64,000 nucleotides of DNA from CAVTWD01 sp963738325 (GTDB lineage Bacteria > Actinomycetota > Acidimicrobiia > Acidimicrobiales > Ilumatobacteraceae): contig CAVTWD010000014.1 of assembly GCA_963738325.1 (NCBI GenBank), positions 1 to 64,000 on the forward strand. Direction: 5' to 3'. Positions within the stretch are counted from its first letter, which is position 1. Each line of letters begins with the position of its first letter. A model generated the notes under the pieces. It was not told the origin of the DNA and did not search any database. It was given only the letters and a program-made list of their open reading frames with translations. The position numbers and the translations under genes are program-made. Of this stretch, positions 26,776 through 36,154 are shown in pieces.

Positions 26776-27784
26776 GAGCTCTGGTGAGCCGCGCCCATGA
26801 GCAGGGACAGGTCGACCGTGCGGCACGAGTAGCCGGTCTCGTTGTCGTACCAGCCGGCCACCTTCACGAGCGTCCCCATGCTCATCGTCATGTCGCTGTC
26901 GAAGATGCAGCTGTGCGGGTTGCCGACGATGTCGGTGGACACCAAGGGCGCCGTGCTGTACTCCAGGATTCCCTTGAGGGGCCCGTCGGCGGCGGCGCGC
27001 ATGGCGTCGTTGATCTGCTCGACGGTCGCCGCGGTCGAGAGGACCGCGGTGAAATCGGTGACGGAGCCGTCAGGTACGGGAACCCGCAACGACGTTCCGT
27101 CGAGCTTGCCCTGCATCGTGGAGAGCACCAGACCCGTGGCACGCGCCGCCCCCGTGGAGGTGGGGACGATGTTGACGGCCGCGGCGCGGGCGCGTCGGAG
27201 ATCCTTGTGGGGTCCGTCGACGAGCATCTGGTCGCCGGTGTAAGCGTGCACCGTGGTCATGAAGCCCTGCTCAACCCCGAACGAGTCGTCGAGCACCTTG
27301 ACCATCGGCACGAAGCAGTTGGTCGTGCACGAGGCGTTGGAGACGACCTTGTGCTTGGCCGCGTCGAAGGAGTCCTGGTTGACCCCCATGACGATGGTGG
27401 CGTCAGCGCCCTTCGATGGGGCCGACACGATGACGGAGGGCGCGCCCGCGTCGAGGTGCATGGCCGCCTTGTCGCGGTCGGTGAAGAACCCAGTGGACTC
27501 GATCACGACGTCGACGCCGAGGTCGGCCCAAGGGAGCTCCTTCGGGTCGCGGATCTGGAGGATCTGGAGGATGTCGCCGGCTACCCGGATGCCGCCGTCG
27601 ATGACCTCGACCTCCTCGTCGAGGATGCCGTGGACGGAGTCGTACTTCAAGAGGTGGGCCATGGTGTCCAGCGACCCGAGGTCGTTCGCCGCCACGAAGT
27701 CGAGATCCGCGCCCATCTTCTTGGCCCGCGGAACACCTGCCGGCCGATCCGGCCGAATCCGTTGATGCCGACGCGCACGGTCAT
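26772..27784 (-). CDS. gap: Glyceraldehyde-3-phosphate dehydrogenase (one frame break)
   Basis: The ATG at 27784 begins MTVRVGINGFGRIGRQVFR, the NAD-binding start. The frame then breaks near 27727 and resumes as AKKMGADLDFVAAND; restoring one base joins them. The catalytic Cys is in SNASCTTNC and the substrate site in DGPHKDLRRARAAAVNIVP. It oxidises glyceraldehyde 3-phosphate with NAD. GAAAGGAAAG precedes the start, and a TAGGTT box upstream (about 27848-27853) may be the operon promoter. Since gap is normally essential for central metabolism, the break is probably an error. Confidence 0.92.
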
Positions 27785-27875
27785 GTCGCTTTCCTTTCTT
27801 CGGCCCACCTAGCTGGGCGAGCACGGGCCGCGTGCGCCCGCGAACCTAGCGGTTCGCCCCGGGGCCTGTCGCCGG

Positions 27876-28736
27876 TCAGTCCGACCGGCCCAGATCGCGA
27901 TGCTGGACGGTGGGTGCGAGCCCGCGCCGGCGCAGGCGGCGGGCCAGCTCCTCGGCGATGGCGACCGAGCGGTGCCGGCCACCCGTGCAGCCGAAGGCGA
28001 GCGTCAGGTAGCTCTTTCCCTCCGCCTCGTACGCGGGCAGCAGCAGCTCGAGGAGGTCCTCCAGACGGGCGAGGAAGTCCTGGGTCGTCAGCTGGTCGAG
28101 CACGTAGTCGCGCACGTCGGCATCGAGCCCGGTCCGGTGGCGCAGCGCCTCGACCCAGTACGGGTTCGGCAGGAAACGGCAGTCAAGGACGAGGTCGACG
28201 TCGAGGGGAAGGCCGTGCTTGTAGCCGAACGACGTGATGGTCGTCTGCATGCCGGCGGCCGGTACCTCCTCGCCGAACGCGTCAGTGAGGCGGCCCTTGA
28301 GTTGGTGGACGTTCAGGCCGGTGGTGTCGATCACGAGATCGGCCATGGCGCGCACCGGCTCGAGCAGGGCGCGCTCCTGCTCGATGAGATCGAGCACGCT
28401 CTGGCTGCCGTCGGACAGGGGGTGCTTGCGGCGCGTGCTCCCGTAGCGCTTCACGAGCTCAGGCGTCGACGCTTCGAGGAACAGCACGCGCACGCGATGG
28501 CCGGCGACCCGAAGGCGTCCGATCACCTCGCCGATGTCGGCTTGGTGCGCGCCGCTCCCCACGACGAGGGCGAGATGGTCGATGCTCGACCCCCGGGCGC
28601 TCCCCAGCTCGGTGACCTTCTCGATGAGCGAGCTGGGGAGGTTGTCGACCACGAACCAGCCGAGGTCCTCGAGATCATCCGCCGCTTGCGATCGTCCCGC
28701 GCCGGACAACCCGGTGATGACCAGGATGTCGGTCAT
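27876..28736 (-). CDS. rapZ: RapZ-family P-loop nucleotide-binding protein
   Basis: 286 residues with the P-loop GLSGAGRSQAA, the DNLP motif (VVDNLPSSLI), a linker, and the C-terminal conserved FGCTGGRHRSVAIAEELA. The family (RapZ/YvcJ) binds nucleotide and is linked to cell-envelope control; the proteobacterial member is an RNase E adaptor, but that role is not established in actinobacteria. Usual neighbours yvcK and whiA are missing between it and gap. The ATG overlaps the stop of an 11-codon leaderless-looking frame. Confidence 0.88.
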   Translation of the reverse strand: MTDILVITGLSGAGRSQAADDLEDLGWFVVDNLPSSLIEKVTELGSARGSSIDHLALVVGSGAHQADIGEVIGRLRVAGHRVRVLFLEASTPELVKRYGSTRRKHPLSDGSQSVLDLIEQERALLEPVRAMADLVIDTTGLNVHQLKGRLTDAFGEEVPAAGMQTTITSFGYKHGLPLDVDLVLDCRFLPNPYWVEALRHRTGLDADVRDYVLDQLTTQDFLARLEDLLELLLPAYEAEGKSYLTLAFGCTGGRHRSVAIAEELARRLRRRGLAPTVQHRDLGRSD

Positions 28737-28806
28737 GAGCTCCGAGGCCGCATCCCGCTGACGCTCACGACATCAGCCTACCGGCGAGCGCCCCGAGCCA
28801 GAAGGC

Positions 28807-29145
28807 TCAGCCGACGCGCACGATGGCCGCGACAAGGGCGGCGATGGCCAGCATCGAACCGATGTTGGCCGCGACGAGCTTCGGGAGCATGGCCCGGACT
28901 TCGCCGCGTAGCTCACCCATCTCGCCCCGCAGTTCACCGATCTGCCCACGAAGCTCTGCCACCTCCCCTCGGACCTCGGCGATCTCGCCTCGGAGCTCGG
29001 CCCGGACCTCCCGGAGGTCGGACTGTCGAGCGACGTCGTTCCACCCGGTAGGGGGAAGCAGCTCCATCAGGACGTCGGCTTCCTCGGCTCCCCATGTTCG
29101 GGAAGCGGCAACGTACAGGCGGCGGCGATTGGCGTCGGTGACCAT
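28807..29145 (-). CDS. Coiled-coil protein with C-terminal membrane anchor
   Basis: 112 residues. The middle is a run of heptads built on RGE-x-AE-x-RGE and RGEMGEL (about residues 45-88), a strong parallel coiled coil, followed by one hydrophobic helix (NIGSMLAIAALVAAIV) at the C-terminus. This layout resembles small DUF1640/CCDC90-like proteins. The coil would project into the cytoplasm from the membrane. Function unknown; neighbours do not indicate one. Confidence 0.6.
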   Translation of the reverse strand: MVTDANRRRLYVAASRTWGAEEADVLMELLPPTGWNDVARQSDLREVRAELRGEIAEVRGEVAELRGQIGELRGEMGELRGEVRAMLPKLVAANIGSMLAIAALVAAIVRVG

Positions 29146-29214
29146 GGTGTTCCCCCATGAGGTGGGACGGCGCCGCGGGGGAAGCGCATGGTGCGAGCAT
29201 AGCGAGGGGGTGTG

Positions 29215-29964
29215 TCAGGGATCCCGCTCGGCGACGAGGGCTAGGAGGCGGGGGATCGTCGCGGCCCCGGCGTACTCCTCCGCCCGGGCGAGGAACCCGG
29301 GCGGTGGGGCCGGCTCCTCCATGCGGCGGACGAACAGGCCGTTGGCGGCCATGGCGTTCACGTAGCGCGAGAGGGGCCGGTGAATGAAGGGGATGAACAC
29401 GCCCTTGTCGACCTCTTCGATCGACTCGTCCTCGACCAGATACGCACCGATGCGCCAGTACTGCTCCGGGGGGTCGAGCAGCTGGTCGTCGATCCATCCG
29501 CTGCCCGGCGTCTGCAGGAGCGGGTGATTGAGGAAGAACACGAACCGGCCTCCTCGCCGCAGCACGCGGGCCACTTCCGCGACGGCGCCGTCCACCTCGC
29601 GGATGTGTTCGAAGACGAGGCAGGCGACGACGGCGTCGAAGCTCTCCGCACAGAAAGGGAGCGCGTCGGCCACCGCCCGGACGTAGGTCGGGCCACCGGC
29701 GCGCGCGGCGGCCACCGTGAGCTGAGCCCACGCCGGATCGACCCCTACCGCGCGACCGGCTCCCGTCGAGCACACGGTGCGGGCGATCTGGCCTTCGCCG
29801 CAGCCGACGTCGAGGACGTCCGCGCACCCGCGGAGCCAGTGGGTGACGAGCGGGACGATCTGCTCCACGTATTCGGGGTCGGCGCCGTCGGTGAAGCCGT
29901 CCTGCCACCAGCGGGCGTGCTGTTCCCAGAAGTCGCCCGCCCCGCCCGAGCCTGCCGCGATCAC
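29215..29964 (-). CDS. Class I SAM-dependent methyltransferase
   Basis: 249 residues from GTG 29964, which overlaps the uvrC stop by four bases (GTGA). Motif I is VLDVGCGEGQIA, followed by VGVDPAW, VADALPFCAESFDAVVA and RVLRRGGRFVFFLNHP, the Methyltransf_11 pattern. The substrate is not evident. Overlap with uvrC makes it part of the same transcript. Confidence 0.82.
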   Translation of the reverse strand: MIAAGSGGAGDFWEQHARWWQDGFTDGADPEYVEQIVPLVTHWLRGCADVLDVGCGEGQIARTVCSTGAGRAVGVDPAWAQLTVAAARAGGPTYVRAVADALPFCAESFDAVVACLVFEHIREVDGAVAEVARVLRRGGRFVFFLNHPLLQTPGSGWIDDQLLDPPEQYWRIGAYLVEDESIEEVDKGVFIPFIHRPLSRYVNAMAANGLFVRRMEEPAPPPGFLARAEEYAGAATIPRLLALVAERDP

Positions 29965-31820
29965 CTCGGGTGGAGCTTGGTGTAGACGGCCTCCGCCACC
30001 GCGTCGGGCATCCACGACGGCGCCTTCAACTCGTCGAGCGTCGCCTTGCGCAGCGCGGTCATGCCACCGAGCTCTTTCACGAGACGCTTGCGGCGGGTCG
30101 GCCCGAGGCCGGGCACGTCGTCGAGGACGCTGCTGGTCATCCGCTTGCCCCGCCGTTCCCGATGGAAGGTGTTGGCGAAGCGGTGCGCCTCGTCCCTCAC
30201 TCGTTGGAGGAGGTACAGCGCCTCGGATTGGCGGGGGATCTGCACCGGGTCCGCTCGCCCCGGGACGTACACCTCCTCGAAGCGCTTCGCCAGCGACGCG
30301 ACGGGGATCTCGTCTTCCAACCCGAGCTCGTGCACGACTCGCTGGGCCACGGCCAGCTGGCCCTTGCCGCCGTCGACGAGCAGCAACTGCGGCGGGTAGA
30401 CGAACTTGCCGGGGCGCTCGCTCACCGGCCGTTCACGCTCGTCGAGGTACGCGGTGAGCCGCCGGGTCAGCACCTCCTCCATCGCGGCGTAGTCATCGTT
30501 GCCGTCCACGCCCTTGACCTTGAACCGCCGGTACTCGCCCTTGCGGGGAAGCCCGTCCTCCAGCACCACCATCGAGCCGACGTAGTCGGTGCCCTGCAGG
30601 TGGGCCATGTCGTAGCACTCGATGCGAAGAGGAGCCTCGGGGAGGTCGAGGGCGTCCTGGAGCTCGTTGAGGGCGCGCGCCCGGCTGTTGTGGTCGGCGG
30701 CTCGCCGCAGGCGGTGCCGCGTGAACTCCTCCTTGGCATTGCGGGTGACCGTCTCCTGCAACGCTCGCTTGTCGCCGCGCTGGGGCACCCGCACGAGCAC
30801 GCGCGACCCGCGCCGCTCACACAGCCATGCCTCGTGGACGGCGAGCTGGTCTGGCTCGACCGGCACGAGCACCTGCTTCGGGAACCCGAGCGGCGGCTCC
30901 TCGCCGTAGAGGGCGGTGAGGATGCGCTCGACCAGACCGCCCGGGGTCACGTCCTCCACCTTGTCGACGATGAACCCCTTCCGGCCCACGACCCGACCCC
31001 GCCGGACGAAGAACACCTGCACCGCGGCTTCGAGATCGTCGTCGGCGAGACCGATCACGTCGAGGTCCTCGTTCCGGTCGGCGACCATCTGCTGGCGCTC
31101 GATGGCTTTTGTGACGGCGGCCAGCCGGTCGCGCAGCCGAGCGGCCTTCTCGTACTCGAGGTCGCCCGCGGCCGCTTTCATCTCGGCCGCCAGCCGCTTC
31201 ACGACGGGATCGGTGTCGCCGTCGAGGAAGTCGAGCAGCTCCCCGACGAGCTCGCCGTAGCGCTCGTGGGTGACCTCCCCCACACACGGCCCCGAGCACT
31301 TCTCGATGTGGTACAGGAGGCACGGCCGGCCCAGCCGCTCGTGGGCCTTGAACTTGTTCGGCGAGCAGGTGCGGATGGGGAAGGTCCGCAACAACAGGTC
31401 GAGGGTGTCGCGGATGGCGTAGGCGTGGGCGTACGGCCCGAAGTAGCGGACGCCCTTGCGCTTGCGGCCCCGCATCACCATCGCCCGCGGCCACTCCTCG
31501 TCGAGGGTGACGGCGAGGAAGGGGTAGCTCTTGTCGTCGCGCAGGCGGATGTTGAAGCGGGGCTTGTGCTGCTTGATGAGGCTGTACTCGAGCATGAGGG
31601 CCTCGACCTCGTTGCGCACCTGGATCCACTCGACGGTCGCCGCTGACGCGACCATCTGGGCGGTGCGCAAATGCAGCGCCGAGGGGTCGCCGAAGTAGTT
31701 GGACAGGCGGGAGCGGAGGCTCGCCGCCTTGCCGACGTAGATGACCCTGCCCTCGGCGTCCTTGAACTGGTACGAGCCTGGCGCGTCGGGGATCGTGCCG
31801 GTCTCGGGGCGCTGCACCAC
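29961..31820 (-). CDS. uvrC: Excinuclease ABC subunit C
   Basis: 619 residues with the full domain set: GIY-YIG nuclease (GSYQFKDAEGRVIYVGKA), a UVR motif (EYEKAARLRDRLAAVT) for UvrB contact, the RNase H-like nuclease (IECYDMAHLQGTDYVGSMVV), and tandem HhH at the C-terminus. UvrC makes the 3' and 5' cuts around a lesion in nucleotide excision repair. The start GTG 31820 follows TAACCT (31833-31828) by seven bases, so the transcript is probably leaderless. I find no LexA box before it. Confidence 0.97.
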   Translation of the reverse strand: MVQRPETGTIPDAPGSYQFKDAEGRVIYVGKAASLRSRLSNYFGDPSALHLRTAQMVASAATVEWIQVRNEVEALMLEYSLIKQHKPRFNIRLRDDKSYPFLAVTLDEEWPRAMVMRGRKRKGVRYFGPYAHAYAIRDTLDLLLRTFPIRTCSPNKFKAHERLGRPCLLYHIEKCSGPCVGEVTHERYGELVGELLDFLDGDTDPVVKRLAAEMKAAAGDLEYEKAARLRDRLAAVTKAIERQQMVADRNEDLDVIGLADDDLEAAVQVFFVRRGRVVGRKGFIVDKVEDVTPGGLVERILTALYGEEPPLGFPKQVLVPVEPDQLAVHEAWLCERRGSRVLVRVPQRGDKRALQETVTRNAKEEFTRHRLRRAADHNSRARALNELQDALDLPEAPLRIECYDMAHLQGTDYVGSMVVLEDGLPRKGEYRRFKVKGVDGNDDYAAMEEVLTRRLTAYLDERERPVSERPGKFVYPPQLLLVDGGKGQLAVAQRVVHELGLEDEIPVASLAKRFEEVYVPGRADPVQIPRQSEALYLLQRVRDEAHRFANTFHRERRGKRMTSSVLDDVPGLGPTRRKRLVKELGGMTALRKATLDELKAPSWMPDAVAEAVYTKLHPR

Positions 31821-32027
31821 GTCCTTCAGGTTAGGGCCGTGCCCGTCAACCGATCCCGGTGCTCGACGCCGGCGGGCGCGTCAGCTCGGTCGGGGCCGTA
31901 CACTGCAGGCACGCCGCCCGGGTCCGGCGCCATATCCCGTCTCGGGGCCGACATCCCCGTGGAGCAGACCGGGCTGCCTCCACCGGCCGAGACCGAGGCA
32001 TCTCCCACGGGAGGAAAACGAAAACGC

Positions 32028-33143
32028 ATGTTGCGCCTGCAGTCACCGCTGCCGGAGGAGTACACGAGCGCGCCCGCCGACGACCTGGCGGCCCGGATCG
32101 GAGCGGCCAAGGCCGCGCTCGGTGAGCGCCTCTACATCCTCGGCCACCACTACCAACGAGACGAGGTGATGCGCTGGGCCGATGCCCGGGGCGACTCGTT
32201 CCGGCTGTCCGTCCTGGCCAAGGAGCACCCGGAGGCCGAGTTCATCGTCTTCTGCGGGGTGCACTTCATGGCCGAATCGGCCGACATCCTCACCGGCCCG
32301 CACCAGCACGTCATCCTGCCCGACCTCAACGCGGGCTGCTCGATGGCCGACATGGCCGACCTCGACAGCGTGGAGGAGGCATGGGACGTGCTCGCCGCGG
32401 TGGTCGACATCGACGCGGTCGTCCCGATCACCTACATGAACTCGTCGGCCGCGTTGAAGGCCTTCGTGGGCGATCACGGCGGCGCCGTCTGCACCTCCAC
32501 CAATGCCCGGGCGGTGCTCGACTGGGCCTTCCGGCCGGCGTCGGCCGGGGGCGCCGGAGGGCAGAAGGTCCTGTTCTTCCCCGACCAGCACCTCGGGCGC
32601 AACACCGGTCTGGCCATGGGATACGAGCTGGGCGACATGCGGGTGTGGGACCCGCGGCGCGACCACGGCGGCCTCGAAGAGCCGGACCTGAAAGGAGCCG
32701 CCTTCCTGCTCTGGAAGGGCCACTGCTCGGTGCACCAACGCTTCCGGCCCGAACACGTGCAGGCGTTCCGGGAGGTCAACCCCGGCGGGATCGTCGTCGT
32801 GCACCCCGAGTGCAGCTACGAGGTGTGCGCGTTGGCCGACCAGGTCGGCTCGACGGACTACATCATCCGGGCCGTCCAGGCCGCCCCCGCGGGCTCGGTC
32901 ATCGGCGTCGGCACCGAGATCCACCTCGTGAAGCGGCTCGACGACGAGACCCCCGGGAAGACGGTGGTGTCGCTCGATCCTCTCGTCTGCCCGTGCTCGA
33001 CGATGTTCCGGATCGACGCCGCCCACCTGTGCTGGGTGCTCGAGAACCTCCTGGCCGGTCGAGTCGTCAACCGGATCGTGGTGAGCGACGACATCGCCGC
33101 GTCGGCCCGCGTGGCCCTCGACCGCATGCTCGCCATCACCTGA
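32028..33143 (+). CDS. nadA: Quinolinate synthase A
   Basis: 371 residues from ATG 32028 with GGGAGG upstream. NadA condenses iminoaspartate with dihydroxyacetone phosphate for NAD synthesis and holds a [4Fe-4S] cluster; candidate ligands are in FCGVHFMAES, HPECSYEVC and VCPCSTMF. Substrate-binding segments GHHYQRDEV and VPITYMNSSA are present. nadB and nadC are not in the window. A TACACT box at 31899-31904 may be its promoter, leaving a leader of about 115 bases. It converges on uvrA with a 34-base gap. Confidence 0.94.
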   Translation: MLRLQSPLPEEYTSAPADDLAARIGAAKAALGERLYILGHHYQRDEVMRWADARGDSFRLSVLAKEHPEAEFIVFCGVHFMAESADILTGPHQHVILPDLNAGCSMADMADLDSVEEAWDVLAAVVDIDAVVPITYMNSSAALKAFVGDHGGAVCTSTNARAVLDWAFRPASAGGAGGQKVLFFPDQHLGRNTGLAMGYELGDMRVWDPRRDHGGLEEPDLKGAAFLLWKGHCSVHQRFRPEHVQAFREVNPGGIVVVHPECSYEVCALADQVGSTDYIIRAVQAAPAGSVIGVGTEIHLVKRLDDETPGKTVVSLDPLVCPCSTMFRIDAAHLCWVLENLLAGRVVNRIVVSDDIAASARVALDRMLAIT

Positions 33144-33177
33144 CGGCCGGAGGGAGCGGCGGGCTCGCCCCGACGAT

Positions 33178-36036
33178 TCAGCGCGACGGGGCCGCGAGCA
33201 CGGGACCGAGGGATCGGCCCGTGTGGCTGGCGGGCACGGTGACGACATGCTCGGGCGCGCCTTCGGCCACGACGGTGCCGCCGCCTGCCCCGCCTTCCGG
33301 ACCCAGGTCGAGGATCCAGTCGGCGGACTTGACGACGTCGAGATTGTGCTCGATGACGAGCACGGTGTTGCCCTGGTCGACCAGTCGCGACAGCACGGTG
33401 AGCAACTTGCGGACATCGTCGAAGTGCAGCCCGGTGGTGGGCTCGTCGAGCAGGTAGATGGTGTGGCCGGTGGATCGCTTGGCCAGCTCGGACGCCAACT
33501 TCACCCGTTGCGCCTCTCCTCCGGACAGCGTCGGCGCCGGCTGCCCGAGGCGCACGTAGCCGAGACCGACATCGACCAGCGTCTGCATGTGGCGGGCGAT
33601 GGCCGGCTGGTTGCCGAAGAAGGCCAGCGCCTCCTCGATCGGCATGTCGAGCACCTCGGCGATGTTCTTCCCCTTGAAGGTGATGTCGAGGGTGTCGCGG
33701 TTGTACCGAGCGCCCTTGCACACCTCGCACGGCACGTAGACGTCCGGCAGGAAGTGCATCTCGATCTTGATGGTGCCGTCGCCGGCGCAGGCCTCGCAGC
33801 GACCGCCGGACACGTTGAAGGAGAAGCGGCCCGGGAGGTACCCGCGGACCTTCGCCTCCTGGGTGCTGGCGAACAGGCGCCGGATGTGGTCGAAGACGCC
33901 GGTGTAGGTGGCCGGGTTCGAGCGAGGGGTCCGCCCGATGGGCGACTGGTCGATGTCGATGACCTTGTCGAGGAGCTGGACGCCCTCGACGGTGCGATGG
34001 CGACCGGGCGCCGTGCGGGACTTGTAGATCTTCTGCATGAGCGACGGCAGCAGGATGTCGCCCACGAGCGTGGACTTGCCCGAACCCGAGACACCGGTGA
34101 CCGCCACGAAGCACCCGAGGGGGATGCGGACGTCGATGTTCTTGAGGTTGTGCTCGCGCGCTCCCCTCACCACCAGCCACTCGTCGCCGGGCAGGCGCCG
34201 TTGGCGGGGCACCGGGATCGAGCGCTTGCGGGCGAGGTACTGCCCGGTGAGCGAGCCCTTCGCCTTGATGAGCCCCGGGACGGGACCCGAGTAGACGACC
34301 TCGCCGCCGTGCTCACCCGCGCCCGGCCCGATGTCGACGACCCAGTCGGCGACGCGGATCGTCTCTTCGTCGTGCTCGACGACCAGCACGGTGTTGCCGA
34401 GGTCGCGCAGGCGGACGAGGGTGTCGATGAGACGCCGGTTGTCACGCTGGTGCAATCCGATGGAGGGCTCGTCGAGCACGTACAGGACGCCGACGAGGCC
34501 CGAGCCGATCTGGCTGGCGAGGCGGATCCGTTGCGCCTCACCGCCGGCCAGAGTGCCCGCGGAACGAGACAGGGTGAGGTAGTCGAGGCCCACGTCGAGC
34601 AGGAAGCTCATGCGGGCGTTGATCTCCTTGACGACGCGTTCGGCGATCATCCGGTCGCGCTCGGACAGCTCGAGCCCGGCGAGGAACTTGGACGACTCGC
34701 CGATCGAGAGATCGCAGACGGCACTGATGTTCTTGCCGCCGACGGTGACGGCCAGGGAGGCCGGCTTCAACCGCGCCCCGTCGCAGTGCGGGCAGGGGAC
34801 CTCACGCATGTAGGTCTCGACCTGCTCGCGCGACCAGTCGCTCTCGGAGGTCTGATGCCGGCGCTGGAGGAACGGGATGACGCCCTCGTAGCTGGTGGAG
34901 AACTGCCGCTGGCGGCCGTAGCGGTTGCGGTACTTCACCGTGATGCTGCCCTTGGTGCCGTGCAGCAGCAGGTTCTGATGGGCCTTCGAGAGCTTGCCCC
35001 AGGGCTTGTCGAGGTCGATGTCGTTGGCCTCGGCGACCGCCTCGAGCATCCGCTGGAAGTACTGGGTACGGGCCGTGCTCCAGGGCGAGATCGCCCCTTC
35101 GTTCACCGAGATGTCGGGGTTGGGGACGACCAGCTCGGGGTCGACCTCGAACGTGGTGCCCAACCCGTCGCAGTGCTCGCAGGCGCCATAGGGCGAGTTG
35201 AAGGAGAAGTTCCGAGGCGCCAGCTCCTCGTAGGACTCGAACCCGATGGGGCAGGCAAGGTGCTGCGAGAACGTGAGCGTCTCGGCCTCGGAGCTCTCGC
35301 CCTCCCGCGGGACGATCTCGATCTCGACGACGCCCTCGGCGAGCCGCAATGCCGTCTCGACCGAGTCGGTGAGTCGACGCTCGATGCCTCCCCGCTTGAC
35401 CAGGCGGTCGACGATGACCTCGATCGTGTGCTGCTCGTAGCGGGCCAGGCGCTCGGCGTTCTTCAAGAAGTCCGCGATGTCGACGACGTCGCCGTCGATA
35501 CGGGCGCGTACGTAGCCCTGCCCGGAGAGATCGGCGAGCAGCGTCTCGTACTCGCCCTTGCGACCTCTCACCACCGGAGCGAGCACCTGGAACCTGGCGC
35601 CCTCCGGCAGCTCGGCCAGACGGTCGACGATCTGCTGTGGCGTCTGGCGCTCGAGGCGCACACCATGCTCCGGGCAGTGGGGCACGCCGATCCGCGCGAA
35701 GAGCAGGCGGAGGTAGTCGTAGACCTCGGTGATCGTCCCCACCGTCGAACGCGGGTTGCGCGACGCCGACTTCTGGTCGATGGAGATGGCGGGTGAGAGG
35801 CCCTCGATGAAGTCGACGTCGGGCTTGTCCATCTGGCCGAGGAACTGGCGGGCGTACGCGCTGAGCGACTCGACATAGCGGCGCTGGCCCTCGGCGTAGA
35901 TCGTGTCGAAGGCCAGGCTGGACTTGCCGGAACCGGAGAGCCCGGTGAAGACGATGAGCTGGTCGCGGGGCAGGTCGACGCTGATGTTCTTGAGGTTGTG
36001 CTCCTTGGCGCCCCGCACGACGAGCTGGTCGGCCAT
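33178..36036 (-). CDS. uvrA: Excinuclease ABC subunit A
   Basis: 952 residues, the standard length. It has two ABC ATPase modules (GLSGSGKSSLAFDT and GVSGSGKSTLVGD), each with a zinc module (CEHCDGLG with CPHCDGARLKP; CEACAGDG with CEVCKGARY), signatures LAGGEAQRIRLAS and LSGGEAQRVKLAS, and the UvrB-binding region. UvrA recognises bulky lesions and loads UvrB. The ATG at 36036 is seven bases after TAGGCT (36049-36044); a second TAGGCT lies at 36128-36123 just below a LexA box, so two promoters are possible. Confidence 0.97.
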   Translation of the reverse strand: MADQLVVRGAKEHNLKNISVDLPRDQLIVFTGLSGSGKSSLAFDTIYAEGQRRYVESLSAYARQFLGQMDKPDVDFIEGLSPAISIDQKSASRNPRSTVGTITEVYDYLRLLFARIGVPHCPEHGVRLERQTPQQIVDRLAELPEGARFQVLAPVVRGRKGEYETLLADLSGQGYVRARIDGDVVDIADFLKNAERLARYEQHTIEVIVDRLVKRGGIERRLTDSVETALRLAEGVVEIEIVPREGESSEAETLTFSQHLACPIGFESYEELAPRNFSFNSPYGACEHCDGLGTTFEVDPELVVPNPDISVNEGAISPWSTARTQYFQRMLEAVAEANDIDLDKPWGKLSKAHQNLLLHGTKGSITVKYRNRYGRQRQFSTSYEGVIPFLQRRHQTSESDWSREQVETYMREVPCPHCDGARLKPASLAVTVGGKNISAVCDLSIGESSKFLAGLELSERDRMIAERVVKEINARMSFLLDVGLDYLTLSRSAGTLAGGEAQRIRLASQIGSGLVGVLYVLDEPSIGLHQRDNRRLIDTLVRLRDLGNTVLVVEHDEETIRVADWVVDIGPGAGEHGGEVVYSGPVPGLIKAKGSLTGQYLARKRSIPVPRQRRLPGDEWLVVRGAREHNLKNIDVRIPLGCFVAVTGVSGSGKSTLVGDILLPSLMQKIYKSRTAPGRHRTVEGVQLLDKVIDIDQSPIGRTPRSNPATYTGVFDHIRRLFASTQEAKVRGYLPGRFSFNVSGGRCEACAGDGTIKIEMHFLPDVYVPCEVCKGARYNRDTLDITFKGKNIAEVLDMPIEEALAFFGNQPAIARHMQTLVDVGLGYVRLGQPAPTLSGGEAQRVKLASELAKRSTGHTIYLLDEPTTGLHFDDVRKLLTVLSRLVDQGNTVLVIEHNLDVVKSADWILDLGPEGGAGGGTVVAEGAPEHVVTVPASHTGRSLGPVLAAPSR

Positions 36037-36138
36037 CGAAGCGAGCCTACCGACGGCCCCCCGCGGCGCTGGCGGGCGGCGCGTCGCTTTCGTCACCTCG
36101 GCCGCCGCTGGCGCATCCCCGAAGCCTACCACACATCT

Positions 36139-36154
36139 ACGAACGCATGTTCGT
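36139..36154 (-). promoter_or_regulatory. LexA (SOS) box of uvrA
   Basis: ACGAACGCATGTTCGT contains the full CGAAC-N4-GTTCG palindrome used by LexA in actinobacteria and Bacillus. It lies about 103 bases before the uvrA start and about 10 bases upstream of a TAGGCT -10 box. It also abuts the end of the DUF2332 gene. Confidence 0.78.

Noticed and set aside
29970..31646. 558-codon open frame opposite uvrC
   Set aside because: Antisense shadow; composition is His/Val/Leu-biased as expected from the complement of uvrC.
31671..32027. N-terminal extension of nadA
   Set aside because: It is low-complexity, overlaps uvrC, and a strong ribosome site precedes ATG 32028.
33223..35796. 857-codon open frame opposite uvrA
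   Set aside because: It is the antisense shadow of a GC-rich coding gene; uvrA domains are complete on the other strand and this frame has no family sequence.
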